A stretch of DNA of 64,000 nucleotides, from positions 18,207,435 through 18,271,434 of the forward strand of contig OZ024857.1 of assembly GCA_964017155.1 (NCBI GenBank). Direction: 5' to 3'. The notes under the pieces were generated by a model. That model saw nothing but the letters and a program-made list of their open reading frames with translations, was not told the origin of the DNA and searched no databases. Shown piece after piece: positions 44,702 to 58,985 of the stretch. The stretch comes from Oasisia sp. SBJ-2009 (Eukaryota > Annelida > Polychaeta > Sabellida > Siboglinidae). How positions within the stretch are numbered: the stretch's first letter is position 1; the number at the start of each line of letters is the position of its first letter. The position numbers were made by a program, and so were the translations under genes.

Positions 44702-45539
44702 TTAAAGGACAAACAAAGTTAACTTTTACGTGGCATACACCTAATAGAGTTAATATAAAGTAACAATTTCCACATATACTCAATTTTTTAACGCCAGCGG
44801 TTTACCAAAAAAATATTTTTTAACACCCAGCCATCCAAATTCTATGCGCTACCCCATCTTAGACGAAGAATGACGTCACGACGGTGATCGAGGCGCTCTC
44901 CACGTAGATTCCCTGCATAGGGTTTGGCTGTTGTCATGAAATGGCTGCAACTCGGCAACGCGCGTAACATGCTGATGACGGTAAATATAAAGTTGTCTAT
45001 TATTGTTATCGCTGAAATCATCCCATCAACTGATGATACATGTCTACATCAAAGCATTTCTCCTCAAAATGGACCGAGCAAAGTGCCAAACAGTACGCCC
45101 GCAAATCACCAACGTGAATCCATTGCTTCAATACTACCGGTTGTTTCAACTATTATTGCAACCGTATGCCGAACACGAAGGCATAATTACTAAAGTTTAC
45201 CATAGATTTAACCACAGATTTAGATATACGTCTATAAGCAGCTGCTAGATGTCACGCCAACTGAACGAACTGTCGAAGACTCGAAGTTGTTGACCCTTAA
45301 CGACGTCGCCGGAAGCTGACCGAGATATAAAATGCCGCGCGCTGAATGGCCAAGCCAAATTAACCCTTCACCTATGGCGGCGTCTAGACCATCGTGGATT
45401 TCGTTAGAATTTTAGACTTTAAAGTCACATTCTGAGTAAACCGCTGATGTTAAAAAATTGGGTATATGTGGAAATTGTTACTTTGTATAAACTCTATTAG
45501 GTGTATGACACGAAGCCGTAGCCTTTTTTTGTCCTTTAA
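44702..45539. mobile_element. TTAA-flanked foldback element (MITE-like), 838 bp
   Basis: Inverted repeats of about 104 bp at 44702-44805 and 45436-45539. Both ends are TTAA followed inward by AGGAC. The 630-bp interior is CpG-rich and encodes no transposase. End structure resembles the intron 5 element (TTAAAG start), so the two may share a mobilising transposase of piggyBac type. Confidence 0.85.
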
Positions 45540-48120
45540 ATGTTCCTACGTAAAATAAGGACAACTGCACTTTATGGAGAAGTTATGGTACATCAATGTT
45601 GAAAACTGAGAAGTCAGAGAACGCAATATATCATAACTGCATAAAACATGCACGCATAAAATGTAATGGATACACACAGACACTGCTACAGGTCGACATA
45701 CAACGACATTTGCATATGACACACCTACATATGACACAATCAGACACGTACTGGGTGCGACCAGGAAGTATTTTGTATGACTCAAACACCATAATAATTC
45801 TACAGATCAATACCATCAATAACACAAGAAACGTGATTATCATTACATTTCATAGCAGAACCTATGACAGGAAACAGTGAAACACCTTGCAACAACGAAC
45901 AACCATCTAAGAAAAACATGCTAATGTTTTTAATCAAGCTGTCTCACTCAATTACAACAATAAGATTACTACTAACCCACCTAAATCCTTGGAATCCAAT
46001 CTCTGAGGAACGCCAAGACAACAGAGTTGGTAAATCTCAACACTGATCACCCGTATATCAGTTGTCAACAACTGGCTTGACACACCTCGGAGCTATGGGG
46101 ATAAGTCACGTTGTAACTGTTCGGTAAGTTTTTAAATGATGGCTAAAGTGTGTGATATTTTCAACTGATCTTACACTGAGACAGAGGCTGTTCCAAAGAG
46201 CTGGTGCAGACACAGAAACGACCCATCTGGTAGTTCATGTGTTAGTACTGATTCTAGGATGTCATTCAGCATTTTATACACTATCTTCTACAAGGAATGC
46301 CTTTCCTCAGTGCAGTAGCCTTAAAAAACCTACGCAAAGCAAAGTAACTTCAAAAGAATACCATCTCTCCATACGTGGCATTTCTACAGCTGTAAAAACA
46401 GAGATAAAATGACAGGTGTGTTGCTATAAATACTCAACAATTACCAGTGCCATCAAACGTATCATATGTATACAAAACTTACTGCTGACGATGTCCTGTA
46501 ACTGTCAGTAGTGGAACTATCTCGCGTAACACTTTGGGCCAGTCAACATGGTAGAATACACTACGACATGTCACAGATCAGCCAGTCCTGTCCGACTGTC
46601 ATAAAATGGCTGATTCACAAGAGGCGTCGACGACAAGCTATAAATCAAGGACGTCAAAGTATAAAGAACGATATGTGCAGAAAGTGGGGGCACTCAAGCG
46701 TGACGGAGAGCATTCACACGCAGCTGTTATTAACGGTAGAATCACGTCACTGCTTTGCTGGCTTTCAGCTGCACACTCGTGTCAATCCACGACAGTGCAT
46801 GTCGTTTCGTGTCAAGTAATAACGATTTTTTTTACATCAGAAGATGTATTGTGATTTCACAGGGGCCATCTTCCTGTTAAAACCTATTGAGAATGCACTG
46901 GTACAGATGTTGTTTTATTAAACAGAGCAATTATAGATGGTATACTGAGAATTGAAGTGTTCAAACATGATTAAAGTGTCATTGGATTTGATTTATTTTT
47001 TTAGAGGTTTTACCCATTTTTGATTTTGTGACAACCAAAGCATTTTATGTGGGATGTTTCATTTTCTAGCCCAGGGACCAGACAGAAGGGATAACTGCTT
47101 ATAGCGTCTCCTTCAAAAAACATAGCAAAGTGAGAAAACTAGCCACGTTTCAAAGCAACAATATGTACATGTCCTTAAACTTGTACTGTCAGGTGACAGT
47201 CTAGCACCCTAACTACTGCAGCCCACAATAAATGTGGGTCAAATGAATATTACAATGACAACTGCCAGAAAAAGAATTAACAATTGTGTGCAACCCCCCA
47301 AAGGGCTGGACATGACAGCAATCAGATGAGATAGGAACATGATAACACTGGCTTACAGACCAACATAGACACTGCTGACTTACATAGCTGAACATTTTTA
47401 TACACAGCCTTATTAGAGCGAGTACAAATACACAGATCTGCTGTCACGTCTATCAATGGTCTGTAGTGAGGCACCTATAAAGCATCATTCACCACAACCA
47501 CTGAAGTACCCATGACCTAAACAAATCACGCAGCATGAGGCATTTCAATGAAAATGACTTTGACAGCCCAATCATGACAGTAATGCTAAAACTGACAAAT
47601 CTCGCCATTCCATTCAGACAAATGTTGCGTTCTGGCAACGTGATCACCGCCACGCATAAGCCAGGTGGTAGCGATCACGCCACACACCACACGAGTAATG
47701 GGGCCACATTTTCAGGGCCTGCGTATTGAAGCAGCCACGAACCAGAATGACATGAAAATGACAATTCACACTCACAGCCGCAACTGAATGAATGCAAGGG
47801 TATTGGTGAGGGCCCAATTATGAGCAGTATCTATCGTGCATGGAATGCAGGCATGTCTTACCAGGTTGGCAGCAATTGTGGAGCGTCTGCGATGCACCTC
47901 CTACATTGTTCTCGCTGTCGGCACTGATTTGACCAGTTCAGTTCGGCAGTCCTGTAGGTTGAATTGATTTCCTCAATGGCTCCAAGCCATACACGTGTGT
48001 GTACGTGTTTGTGTGTGTGTGCACGCACCGCACCACGCCGATCATTCATGCACACACTGGCACACACGCAAGCAGGTACTGCAGCAGCCAGGCCAGCTCT
48101 GACGGCCAGACAGTCTCCGC
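45540..48120. other. Intergenic DNA without recognised features
   Basis: Several short open frames, none recognisable. A short CA/GT tract lies near 47995-48070. Confidence 0.5.
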
Positions 48121-48960
48121 AGGGATGTCACTTCGTGTATTCCAACTCCCTTAATGCTACTAGATTCAGTGGGGGTGTCACTGCAGAGTAATCCAGCTCC
48201 CAGTGGAGTTTGCAGGGACTAAAGCTTGCAAGATTCAGTGGGGGTGTCACTGCAATGTATTCCAGCTCCCAGCTAATATACATGGCAAAGAATAGCTAGA
48301 TTTGGTGGGGTGTCACTGCGGTTTTCCAGTTTCCAGCATAGTACAGTATTCCTGGTTCTAGACAAATATGCAAGGAAGGATTACCATAGTATTATGTTAG
48401 ATTAAGTGGGGGTGTCACTGCCTAGTATTTCAACCCCCAGTTGACTATATGTTAGATTCTGAAAGGGTGTCACTGTCCAGTATTTCAGCATCCAGCAGAG
48501 CATACAAGAACTAGACATGCTAGGGTCAGTGGGGCTGTCACTGCCAATTAACACATCTCCAAGCATAGTAAACAAAGCAGCATATTCTAAGGTCAGTAGG
48601 AGTGTCACTCCCAAGAATTCAACACCCAGCAGAGAATACAAGGACTAACTCATACCTGAATCAGGAGGAGCATTGAAGCCAAAAATCCTCACTGCAGGAT
48701 GCCCAATAAGTAGGGGTGTCACTGCAGGATATTGAAGTTCCTTGCAGACTCCACTAGGAACAACTAGGAGCAATACAAGCAACATAAGGTGTCACTATGT
48801 AGTAATCCAGTTCCTATGCAAACTACCAAATGAAACTAGCATGCAAATTTAGAAAAGGTGTCACTGAAATATGTTCAATTCTTGCATGCAAACCACCATA
48901 GGACAGGAGCATAGCCATTTAGATTGGGTACCACTGCAGGATATTTGAATTACCAGTAAA
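48121..48960. repeat. Degraded minisatellite, unit about 60-100 bp, about 12 copies
   Basis: The core GGGGTGTCACTGC followed by a tattCCAGCTCCCAG-like segment recurs at about 48124, 48171, 48240, 48308, 48408, 48466, 48530, 48595, 48714, 48788, 48856 and 48929. Strong divergence points to an old array. Confidence 0.8.
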
Positions 48961-51900
48961 CTAATGGACTAGAAACCAGTGTGTGCCCATTTAGAAGAGG
49001 TCTATCTTCAGAATATTCTAGGCCATTGTGCAAAACGACAAACTTGTGAAGGCAGAAAAACATTTACTATTTTTCTCAATTTATTTAGTGAGTTTAGTCT
49101 AAATAATATGTTGTCCAATGATTTCAATTAAACAGAATCACATAGATAAGTTATCATGAGTTACAGACATTAATTAGATTCGATGTGTCGTAAAATGAGG
49201 CAAGTGAAGATTATTGACGAGCGACATTCACTCCGCATAGGTGCTAATGAAGCACTCCCATTGGACGGTTCACAAACACGCAAGATCTATGACTGCCAAT
49301 GTGACACGTCACATCCTAAACCATTTCTCACTTCCCGCACAGAACTATTCTTGTAGAAACAAATATTTGTCTTGTCTCAATTTTTCTTTCTTAATACTTT
49401 TAAAATTTAAGATTATTCTGCTAAGTTGAGGTCTTAATTAGCTTTTTTAAACAGGTGACAAAACATTCTTACTTTTTTAATAGATTATAGTTTTGTTTGC
49501 TTTATTTATGCAGTTTTTCATGAAGCACATGGAAGTCATTTCTGTTTAAAGTGGGTTAAACAGCACCATCATTTTGTAGTATGTTATTTGCCGTCTATGT
49601 TGACGTTTCTTTAAAAATGATGTTAAGATTTAATATTACCTTTAAAAGTAGATTTAAATTTAAATACTGGTTACTTATTCTGTTAACCAGGTGTAACCAC
49701 CAGGACAGGTGAGTGAGAACCCAGTTCATCAACATCACCAATACAATCAGTGCGAATGCTGGATTTATTGATCTTCCCAGCATATTATCTCACGTTACAT
49801 AACCCAGACGGCACCAAAGATTCGTAATTGCAGATATACTGCAGTGGAAAATTCCACAAAGCACACACAACTGCCTGGTTTCTCTAAGTTCTTCTGTCAC
49901 TGCAACTGAGAAGTTACAATATTTTCAGTTGTTGAGGAAATTACTGAATGAGACGTTTCGCATATAGATAGCTGTTTACCACTGATAAAGAAGCTGTCGT
50001 CCCTACAAAACACTAACGGTCACCATGGCAACAGACATGCACTCGACATGTTCCTGGTGACAGAACTAAAAACAGATTATGCCATCAAATCATGTGTATC
50101 AACAATGGCGGAAAATCTTCGGGAAAAAAGTACACGATTAATCTGTAAGTGCCAGAATTGCATTTTCTCTTGCCAAATCTGACTGCACTTACTACATTCT
50201 TGTATGCTACATTACAGTTTGTCTCCAGGGAATGTTATCTGATTAAACAAAATAGCTTACAAATTTGTTATTCTTAATGTTTTATATAAAAGTTGTTTTG
50301 CTTTTGTTTAAATAGTTTTCTTTAATCTATATTTTACATTTTGAATCACCACTAACCATGTTTTTATATTTGTATATGTGTATATGTGTCCAAGCATTCC
50401 CAACTAAATTGTATGACCTAGTATATGTGATTCATGTCGACCTTGTGTATAAACCACAACCGTCTGTGACATTCGTGCAACTAGAAATTCAACAACTCTC
50501 GTGTCATATTCTGTGGAAGTGATATTTCGTGTTTGCAATGCATAGAATATTATGACATGCACTGTGTAAATCCACAGAATGGCACGACACAAATGAGATG
50601 TGTGTGTAGGAGACGACCAAATAACAAAGATCATCACGTTCTCGAGGTACAGACACTTGTGCCATACAGTGACAGATGAGAATGAAATGTTTTATATCGA
50701 GCCAGTGATTTATATTTCAGCCGAGATCGTCCTTATAGTTTAGAGTTCCTACACCCAGCAAAATCCATACGTGCACTTTGGCACAGACAGACAGAGATAC
50801 ACTGGTGCAGTCTACTAAACCACTAAACCGACAGCAACAAGATATGAGAGATTGCATTTACAGCCACCACTAGTAAACTGACTTCTGATAGGGGGGGGGG
50901 GGGCACAACTTCACAGATTATCAACTTGATAATAATGCTGCAGGTAAATTCCCATGGACATACTACATGTAACTAGTCTGCAGTGCCTCTTGTGTCACAG
51001 GTTTTTACACTACAGACTAAACACAGACTACATGGGTTTGTGGCCCCGTTTCCCACACTTGAATCTCCTCCCTGGATCTTTCCACCGGAAAAAAATACTC
51101 CAGGTTCAATGTTAATGATGTCACTGAAAAAAATACACAACTGTTATCATCAGCATCATTACTGACTACAATTGTGTGATGATAATTTTCATCACAACCA
51201 AACAATTCTTCAGATGTAATACAATGTACTGCCTGCCTCCTAGCAGTTAGTTTCCCAACCTTCCTTATTTTCTCCTGTATTCATTCCTCCTGTACAGCTG
51301 TATCTAAAAACTCATTTCTTATACCTTTATTACAAAATGCATCAAGGTTTATGTTGTCTAACACGTCTCGAAATCACAATGTGCCTCGTCTGTGTAGCAT
51401 TATATAACAATAAACATGTCTCCAGCACAGACATATCTGCCCTGTGCTAGTAAAGAAATGAAGCTACTTGCAATGTCCCTGAAACTGTTGCCATGGCAAG
51501 CCAGCTTCCTGTCATCATCTTTAATGCTGCTCTTCTCATAATCGCCATCCGTTGCCCGTGGATCACAGCAAAGTTGTTAAATACTCACTGACATTGACAG
51601 AGTGACATCACTGATACGGATGGCAACGTGATCAGCGAACACATGGCCAAGACACCATCCCATAATTCATTGCCAAAACCTACACGTTCAACCTGAGCAT
51701 GCATGTAAAAGATGTTATGATTGTAACAAATTATATATCGCCAAACACGCAATTTCTTGATTTCTCAAGATACTGTAACACACAGTGATAGTGCACTTTA
51801 CCAGCTATCAAAGACTACTCATCACTAATATGATATTTATCTGAATAAAAATCACAAGTGTAAAATGAATTTGGTTATATAACAAGTTAAAAAAACATCA

Positions 51901-52480
51901 GTATATATTATATGCTGACAAATGCAACTTTCAAAAAATTATTTGCCGATGGTGACAAATTTGTTGTCTGCAATAGTGACTGTTTATGTCAGAAGAGACA
52001 AGTTGTGTTAACAATTTCAATCAATTACGTCACTATTAGAATTAAAGTCATGATTGTTTGTCCGTAGCTTGGCTTCTGATGTATAATTCATGATATTACA
52101 TCTTGAGTACCCAGAATGCAACAGGAGCAGACAAGACGAACCTAATAAACACTGCTGACACGCTAGATGGCTACTTCACTGAATGTGCAGGCAAGGTGAA
52201 GTGGCCCCTGCCAAGGATCACACCTGTACCGGCGGCGTCAACGTAGACGCTGCCGTGATTTCATGCATGGGAATGTATCCATATTTCACAAAACTGTGTA
52301 AATGTGGTTAACAATTACTTGTTGGTAACTGTGCACAATGTGTATCTGACTTGTATTGCAAAATACAAAACTGATTATAAAACTGAGTGCAATGTAAGTG
52401 TCATTACGATCAGATAACAGAGGCACTGTTGATCACATCTGTCTTATGCAGGGTAATATGTGTCTTGAAACACATAGCTG
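48961..52480. other. Intergenic DNA without recognised features
   Basis: Mostly AT-rich unique DNA; a run of 14 G near 50890. No gene is supported. Confidence 0.5.
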
Positions 52481-52489
52481 CTCATCATA

Positions 52490-54045
52490 TTTGGATTGTA
52501 TTAAGTGCCTGGTTAGTCTTCCAACTTGTCATGTTTCTATGAAACACACTGCCCAAAGCCTTCCGTTTTGTCATGTCTGAATTATACACATTCCCCAGAC
52601 CTTCCAGCGCATCACATTTCACTGATCCCATTTGTATTATACAAACTTTGTACTCAATGACTGTGTCAGAATTATACTCATTGTCCAAGGCCTTCCTCTT
52701 GATCATGTACAAATTATAACCATTACACAAGACTCATTCTGGTCACATTTGAATTATGGTCATTGCCCAAGGCCTTCAATTACATTCATTGCATCTAAAT
52801 TATACTCATTGCCCAAGGCCTTCTTCATATCATGTTTCAATTATATTCATTGTGTCTAAATTACACTCATTGCCCAAGACCTTCCTTCTGGTCACGTTTG
52901 AATTACACTCATTGCACAAGACCTTCCTTCTGGTCATGTTTGAATTACACTCATTGCCCAAGACCTTCCTTCTGGTCACGTTTGAATTACGCTCATTGCA
53001 CAAGACCTTCCTTCTGGTCACGTTTGAATTACACTCATTGCCCAAGACCTTCCTTCTGGTCACGTTTGAATTACACTCATTGCCCAAGACCTTCCTTCTG
53101 GTCACGTTTGAATTACACTCATTGCCCAAGACCTTCCTTCTGGTCACGTTTGAATTACACTCATTGCCCAAGACCTTCCTTCTGGTCACGTCTGAATTAC
53201 ACTCATTGCCCAAGACCTTCCTTCTGGTCACGTCTGAATTAAACTCATTGCTCAAGACCTTCCTTCTGGTCATGTCTGAATTACACTCATTGCCCAAGAC
53301 CTTCCTTCTGGTCACGTCTGAATTAAACTCATTGCCCAAGACCTTCCTTCTGGTCACGTTATAATTAAACTCATTGCCCAAGACCTTCCTTCTGGTCACG
53401 TTTGAATTACACTCATTGCCCAAGACCGTCCTCCTGGTCACGTCTGAATTACGCTCATTGCCCAAGACCTTCCTTCTGGTCACGTCTGAATTAAACTCAT
53501 TGCCCAAGACCTTCCTTCTGGTCACGTCTGAATTACACTCATTGCCCAAGACCTTCCTTCTGGTCACGTCTGAATTAAACTCATTGCCCAAGACCTTCCT
53601 TCTGGTCACGTCTGAATTACGCTCATTGCCCAAGGCCTTCCTTCTGGTCACGTCTGAATTACACTCATTTCCCAAGTCCTTCCTTCTGGTCATGTTTCAA
53701 TTACACTCATTGCCCAAGTCCTTCCTTCTTGTCATGTTTCAATTACACTCATTGCCCAAGACCTTCCTTCTGGTCATGTTTCAATTACACTCATTGCCCA
53801 AGTCCTTCCTTCTGGTCACGTTTGAATTACACTCATTGCCCAAGGCCTTCCTTCTGGTCACGTTTGAATTATACTCATTGCCCAAGACCTTCCTTCTGGT
53901 CACGTCTGAATTACACTCATTGCCCAAGGCCTTCCTTCTGGTCACGTCTGAATTACACTCATTGCCCAAGGCCTTTCTTAAGGTCACGTCTGAATTACAC
54001 TCATTGCCCAAGGCCTTCCTTCTGGTCATGTTTGAATTGACTCCA
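52490..54045. repeat. 42-bp minisatellite, about 35 copies
   Basis: Unit ACTCATTGCCCAAGACCTTC then CTTCTGGTCACGTCTGAATT and AC. Copies left of about 52850 are strongly diverged and those at 52870-53650 nearly identical. Since 42 is a multiple of 3, both strands show long spurious ORFs (LPKTFLLVTFELHS; RRKVLGNECNSDVT). It ends just past the Myb/SANT-like gene. Confidence 0.96.
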
Positions 54046-54070
54046 AAAACAAAGTCATACTTTGACATGA

Positions 54071-54076
54071 TTTATT
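54071..54076 (-). terminator. Candidate polyadenylation signal for the Myb/SANT-like gene
   Basis: AATAAA on the minus strand about 340 bp past the stop, just beyond the end of the 42-bp array. Position-based inference only. Confidence 0.35.
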
Positions 54077-54414
54077 AATGATGCAAACATACCTAAACTG
54101 ATGAGAGGAAACATTAGTCAGATGACAAGCCAGCATAAGTATACATTGTTAATCATTAATCTGATGATAGCAATGTATCACACACACTCACTATTATGCA
54201 TTATGTATGTGCCTGTAAATGTATTGTCACGACTATGATCAATCAGAATCACACATATTGTTTTTACAAACATACTTTGAATGTTATGGTAAACATTTGA
54301 TTGGTCAGTATATTAGAATATAAAATTATAATGGTTAATACTGATTTTGAGATCAAAAATAAAGGAACACAACCCTTTAAAACCTCTCAGAAGACATTGG
54401 TCAGTGCCAGCATC

Positions 54415-55620
54415 CTACTTGAGAAGTTCACCAAACAGACTGTAGATGGCGTGACTAGTATGTTCTCGTCGTGCCTGCCTCAGCAGATGCTGCGCAACCT
54501 TCAGTTTCTTCTCTTCAACCACCAGGCGGCGCCGCTTCACCTCAAGTAGGTCCCGCTCGATTGCGAGTCGTTCTCGCTCAATGGCGAGTCTGCCACAGTC
54601 TGCCACTTCGTTGCTTTGTCCTGCCTGAAGCCGAGCATCAGGTGACTGTGAGGCACTAGTCACGCCCTCTGGTGGCACCACCGGTGGCGGGTCTTTTCTG
54701 CAAGATGAATCATGGGCATCGATTATACCATTGGTGTTATGTGGTACCACCAGGATGGGCTTCACTGGCGCCCCCATGTGGTCAACAGATGTACTAAAAC
54801 TACTGTTCACCTGTCCATGAGTATGAGCACCTGCATTGGCTCCAGCATCGGTGATTTCCAGATCCCTCAGTTGTGGCGGTGTTCTTCGATGCGGTGTGTT
54901 CCCAGCATGCACTGCGGGAGTCACACCTTGCGATGCGTACGTATTCACCACTGGCAACGAGGCACTGGACTCCGACTTCGGCGACATTACAAAACTATCG
55001 TCCGTGTCCAACTCGTGTTTGATCGTCGTCAAACCGCCGTCGGCGTGAACCGACTCGACATCACTGGTGCTGTCGAGATCGTAGGTGTCTGTGACACTCG
55101 TGGTGAGGAACAGATTGTTGATGGTGGGGATGAGAGCGAGGACCTTCTCCTCACGTCGGTCCAGATGGATGGGTGTGCCAACCTGACTCTCCAACTGTCT
55201 GCGCCTCCTCATCGCCTTCCGTCGTACCTCGCTACAGTACGTGTGCCACTTCTTGCGCACCTCGCGCACACTCCGGGGCGTGTCACACACCTGGTTCATG
55301 CGCGCTGCCACCTTCTCCCACTCGCGCAACTTCGCCTCGTTCGACACATTCGGCCTGCCGCTACAACTGAACAGCACCGACCGCCTGGCGGCGACCTCCG
55401 ACACTAACACGTCGACGGCATGGCTGCTGTAGTTGGCCTTGCGGTGTCTCTTTGAGGGGTGCATGGCAACGGGGATGTCCACACTGACAGAACTGTTTGT
55501 GTCTGCAGAACTGTTCATGTATATAGAAGCACTGTTCATGAAGGTAGATGTCACCATGTTGGCAGTTGAATTGTCCATGATGGTGACTGAATTGTCCACA
55601 CTGGTAGCACAAGCATCCAT
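54415..55620 (-). CDS. Myb/SANT-like (trihelix) DNA-binding domain protein, intronless
   Basis: A 401-residue uninterrupted ORF. The first ATG follows an in-frame TAG and has A at -3. Residues 1-54 are Ser/Thr/Asn-rich. A basic PSKRHRK (55-61) may be a nuclear signal. Residues about 62-140 form a Myb/SANT-like domain: REWEKVAARMNQVCDTPRSV and VRKKWHTYCSEVRRKAMRRR keep the spaced tryptophans of the family found in NAIF1, MSANTD and Zeste-like proteins. The middle (180-330) is Asp/Ser/Pro-rich and probably disordered. Residues about 345-380 are a charged coiled coil (RLAIERERLAIERDLLEVKR), typical of such proteins and likely for oligomerisation. A nuclear DNA-binding or regulatory role is inferred. 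The family is related to the Myb-like proteins of Harbinger transposons, but no transposase or terminal repeats are visible here. A candidate polyA signal lies at 54071-54076. Confidence 0.85.
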   Translation of the reverse strand: MDACATSVDNSVTIMDNSTANMVTSTFMNSASIYMNSSADTNSSVSVDIPVAMHPSKRHRKANYSSHAVDVLVSEVAARRSVLFSCSGRPNVSNEAKLREWEKVAARMNQVCDTPRSVREVRKKWHTYCSEVRRKAMRRRRQLESQVGTPIHLDRREEKVLALIPTINNLFLTTSVTDTYDLDSTSDVESVHADGGLTTIKHELDTDDSFVMSPKSESSASLPVVNTYASQGVTPAVHAGNTPHRRTPPQLRDLEITDAGANAGAHTHGQVNSSFSTSVDHMGAPVKPILVVPHNTNGIIDAHDSSCRKDPPPVVPPEGVTSASQSPDARLQAGQSNEVADCGRLAIERERLAIERDLLEVKRRRLVVEEKKLKVAQHLLRQARREHTSHAIYSLFGELLK

Positions 55621-56230
55621 GCTGCAGAGTTGACACAGCCTCTATAGCACTAAGAGCAAGACCAGCTTGTCTCTTAAACAGCACTGACCTACTTGCACAC
55701 AAAGCCTAGGCCAGTACTTAACAGCTCAGCTCTTAGGGGCTGTCATAAAACCAGCCACAGCCAGCCAGTGCCTAGCACTCCAGTCTGGCTGTATTATGCA
55801 AGTGCTCAGTCCCTCACCTAGGCTATGATTACAATCTTCCCCTGCCTGGGCTAGGCACTGATCCCTGTTACACAATGGAGGCTTTCACTGGCATGTCAGC
55901 TTCCAGCCAGGACCTATCCCAAAAGGCCACACTGAAATTCTCCTAACAATAGGACGATTTTTATGTAGGTCAGTGCTAAGTGTTGTCCATAGGTCAAAGT
56001 TCATCACCATGCACAGGCTTGCTGCATTCATTCATATTATAGTATACTTATTACAATAACATTAAATAGACAATGCTCTCATAAATATTAAATAATAATG
56101 ATAAATAAATAAGGTATCTGAGAATTATAATTTTTGTGTGGTCTTTTATTAATGGTAATAAATTGTTAGAGTAATCAGTTGTAATTATTTCACATACATT
56201 TTGGCATGATATTTTGCCTGTGTGCATGCA
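55621..56230. other. Upstream region of the Myb/SANT-like gene
   Basis: Contains an in-frame TAG 22 nt upstream of the start codon. No clear promoter motif. Repeated CCAGCCA and CTAGGC words at 55705-55860. Confidence 0.5.
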
Positions 56231-56232
56231 TA

Positions 56233-56540
<308 letters not shown>

Positions 56541-57204
56541 GTGCGTGTGTGCGTATGTTCTTGTGTTTATCATTCACACCTGAAGACGTTTAATCAGCAA
56601 AGGATGAGAATTTATATGCAATTAATTTTATTGAACATTGTTACATTTTGCTAAATGATATATATCTCACAGCCAAAGTCACAGGTGGTGATAATATCTC
56701 ACACCTGCTCATGAATTAGAGGAAAATGTTCATAAAAAGACAACCTACTCCAACAAACTGTATTTTTTATACTTTTCATGTGTCCTTTCAAGGTTCTGTT
56801 TTTACGGGTACCATTTTCATTGCCACTTCATCTGGTAAACATTAAAACATCACCTTGTGCCAAAGAAATTACATGTGTCTAAATAGGATTTATATAATTA
56901 ACCAAAGATAGATAAGTTGTAATAAACATGTTGCAATAAATAGATAAATTTCACTGTGAATTCAGGCCAGTTTAAAAAAAAACACTAAAGTAGGACATTT
57001 AATCTAAAAAGCAGGAAAGGGGGTATCAAGGAAAGAACTATTTTTGGTAGCACAAAATAACCATCAAACTCCACAAATCACTAACGATCAGAGCAGATTT
57101 TGTAGGCAGGAACAACATTTAGGAAGTGTCAACTTATTAAGTATTTCCTTTAATTCCATTTATTGTCCAGGAAGCAGAACTGCTAATCTAATTCTAGTCA
57201 ATCC

Positions 57205-57206
<2 letters not shown>

Positions 57207-57274
<68 letters not shown>

Positions 57275-57345
57275 GCAGCGTGCGTGCGTGCGTGAGTGCA
57301 TGTGTGTGCCTGTGCATGCATGCATGTGTACATACATGCACGTGT
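57207..57345. repeat. (GT)n microsatellite with CGTG/CATG tail
   Basis: About 66 bp of pure GT followed by alternating purine-pyrimidine steps. Confidence 0.97.
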
Positions 57346-57632
57346 GCATGTAATCACTCAAACTAGTCAAAACAGAATTCATGAATGTTTCATAAAACTG
57401 GCAGTTTTAGTTTTTTTGTAGATTCATTAAAATGTCAGAGCAAACTTTCCATTGAAAACATTGATAAAATATTTCACATTATTAAATATGTCCCATCATC
57501 CAGCCAGTAATAAACTGGGTATCTCTTGTTAAAGATTATTCATACAGCAAATAAAAGGTGTTCTCGATAATCATATTTGTGTAAATACCATTTGCCTAAG
57601 CCCATGTTTATATTACACTTAAGAATTCCAAC

Positions 57633-57682
57633 TGATCATATTTGTATTACCCCTACTGCCCAAAGCCTTCCAACTTATCACA
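57633..57682. repeat. Solitary diverged copy of the 42-bp unit
   Basis: TTTGTATTACCCCTACTGCC followed by CAAAGCCTTCCAACTTATCA resembles one unit of the array at 52490-54045. It lies 3.6 kb away on the far side of the Myb/SANT-like gene. Confidence 0.6.
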
Positions 57683-58985
57683 GTTTATTACTAGTATATC
57701 TGGTGGACATGGCTTTCCATCCATGGTAATAGAACCAGAATACCTCGGGAACAACAGCGAGATCTATTGTTTTTCTAACAATGCAAACACTAAATCAACT
57801 AACCAAGTAGCACCTGACCAACTCTATGTCTCCTTCCTGTGGGCAAGTCGACCCACACCAGCATTTCTGCACTTCTGCCAACTTAGACAGGTCAGTTTCT
57901 ATTGTGTAGTGGCAAAAACATCCTGTTCTAATTAAACGATATCAAGGACGATTGAAAGATTGATTCTGAACCCTTTGTGTCTCACCCATGCAGCAAGTGT
58001 TTTAGTCAAATGGCTTTAGAAGTTCCCACGAATTGTCTAACTGGTCGAAGTTGACAACATGGTTTTTACAAAAACGTTTGACAAACACTGAATGTATGTA
58101 TTATGGAAAACTCAAGTGCAGTTGTTGAAAATAAACTAACATCAAATGACAAAAAGAGAAGAATGAACTACAATTATGTTATGCCTTTTCAATGATTAAA
58201 GGTAAATGTTCATATAGCATATTAGCATAGTATGCATTCATGACAAGCTAATGATTCATTACTTAAAATATATAATTAATTACAGATATTTATTATACAA
58301 TTTAATAAATAATTTTTATTATTACTCTATAAATAATATTTATTATATGTTTTTTTTTTAGTTTGTTGCTTTAATAAGGTACTGAATAAATGTTAGTAAC
58401 GATAAGTTATGCACTCATTAGCCCCCATTATTAAGGTGTGGTTGTGTTGTTACAACACCTAGAGCAGATATCAACTTACAACATAGAAACCTGAGAACCG
58501 GATGACTTCTGGGCCAGTGTAGCATAAGTAACATGTCAATCAAAGAAGTCCCTCAAATAATTTTTTTCACTTGGCTTGTTTAACTCTTATTAAGTAGTGA
58601 ATTGAAAGATCTAACCTATCTAATATCAACTACTACATGCTGGCTCCTTGGTAGTAACCTGTCACTCAGATCCAGTTAAGTCATCGGACTAGTTTGGTAG
58701 GCATAATTACGCAGTCTTACCACAATCACCCCACTTTGGGTGATGCACCAGCACGCTACCATAAGCCCCAACCTCCAAGATGGCATGGGTGGACATGTAC
58801 AGTGTCACATAGTGTGTTAGGACATTAACGGTTAATGTTTCTTTATAAAACAACTCATACTGAAACATGAATGTACATTTCAACTTTCTGCCATGACCAT
58901 TACTTTAGTCATTTGGTACCTGGAATGCAGTGGTGCTGGTGGTGAAACATTGCACTCTCATTCAACAGAAATCCGGTTTACATCC

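Noticed and set aside
43687..44783. Overlapping ORFs of 210-324 codons on both strands
   Set aside because: Tetranucleotide-type satellite; low-complexity translations in several frames.
52756..54078. Long ORFs on both strands over the 42-bp array
   Set aside because: Both strands are open only because the unit is 42 bp. There are no flanking coding exons, and the left copies are degraded.
54712..55407. 231-codon plus-strand ORF
   Set aside because: Antisense shadow of the Myb/SANT-like gene, whose minus-strand product has a recognisable domain and coiled coil.
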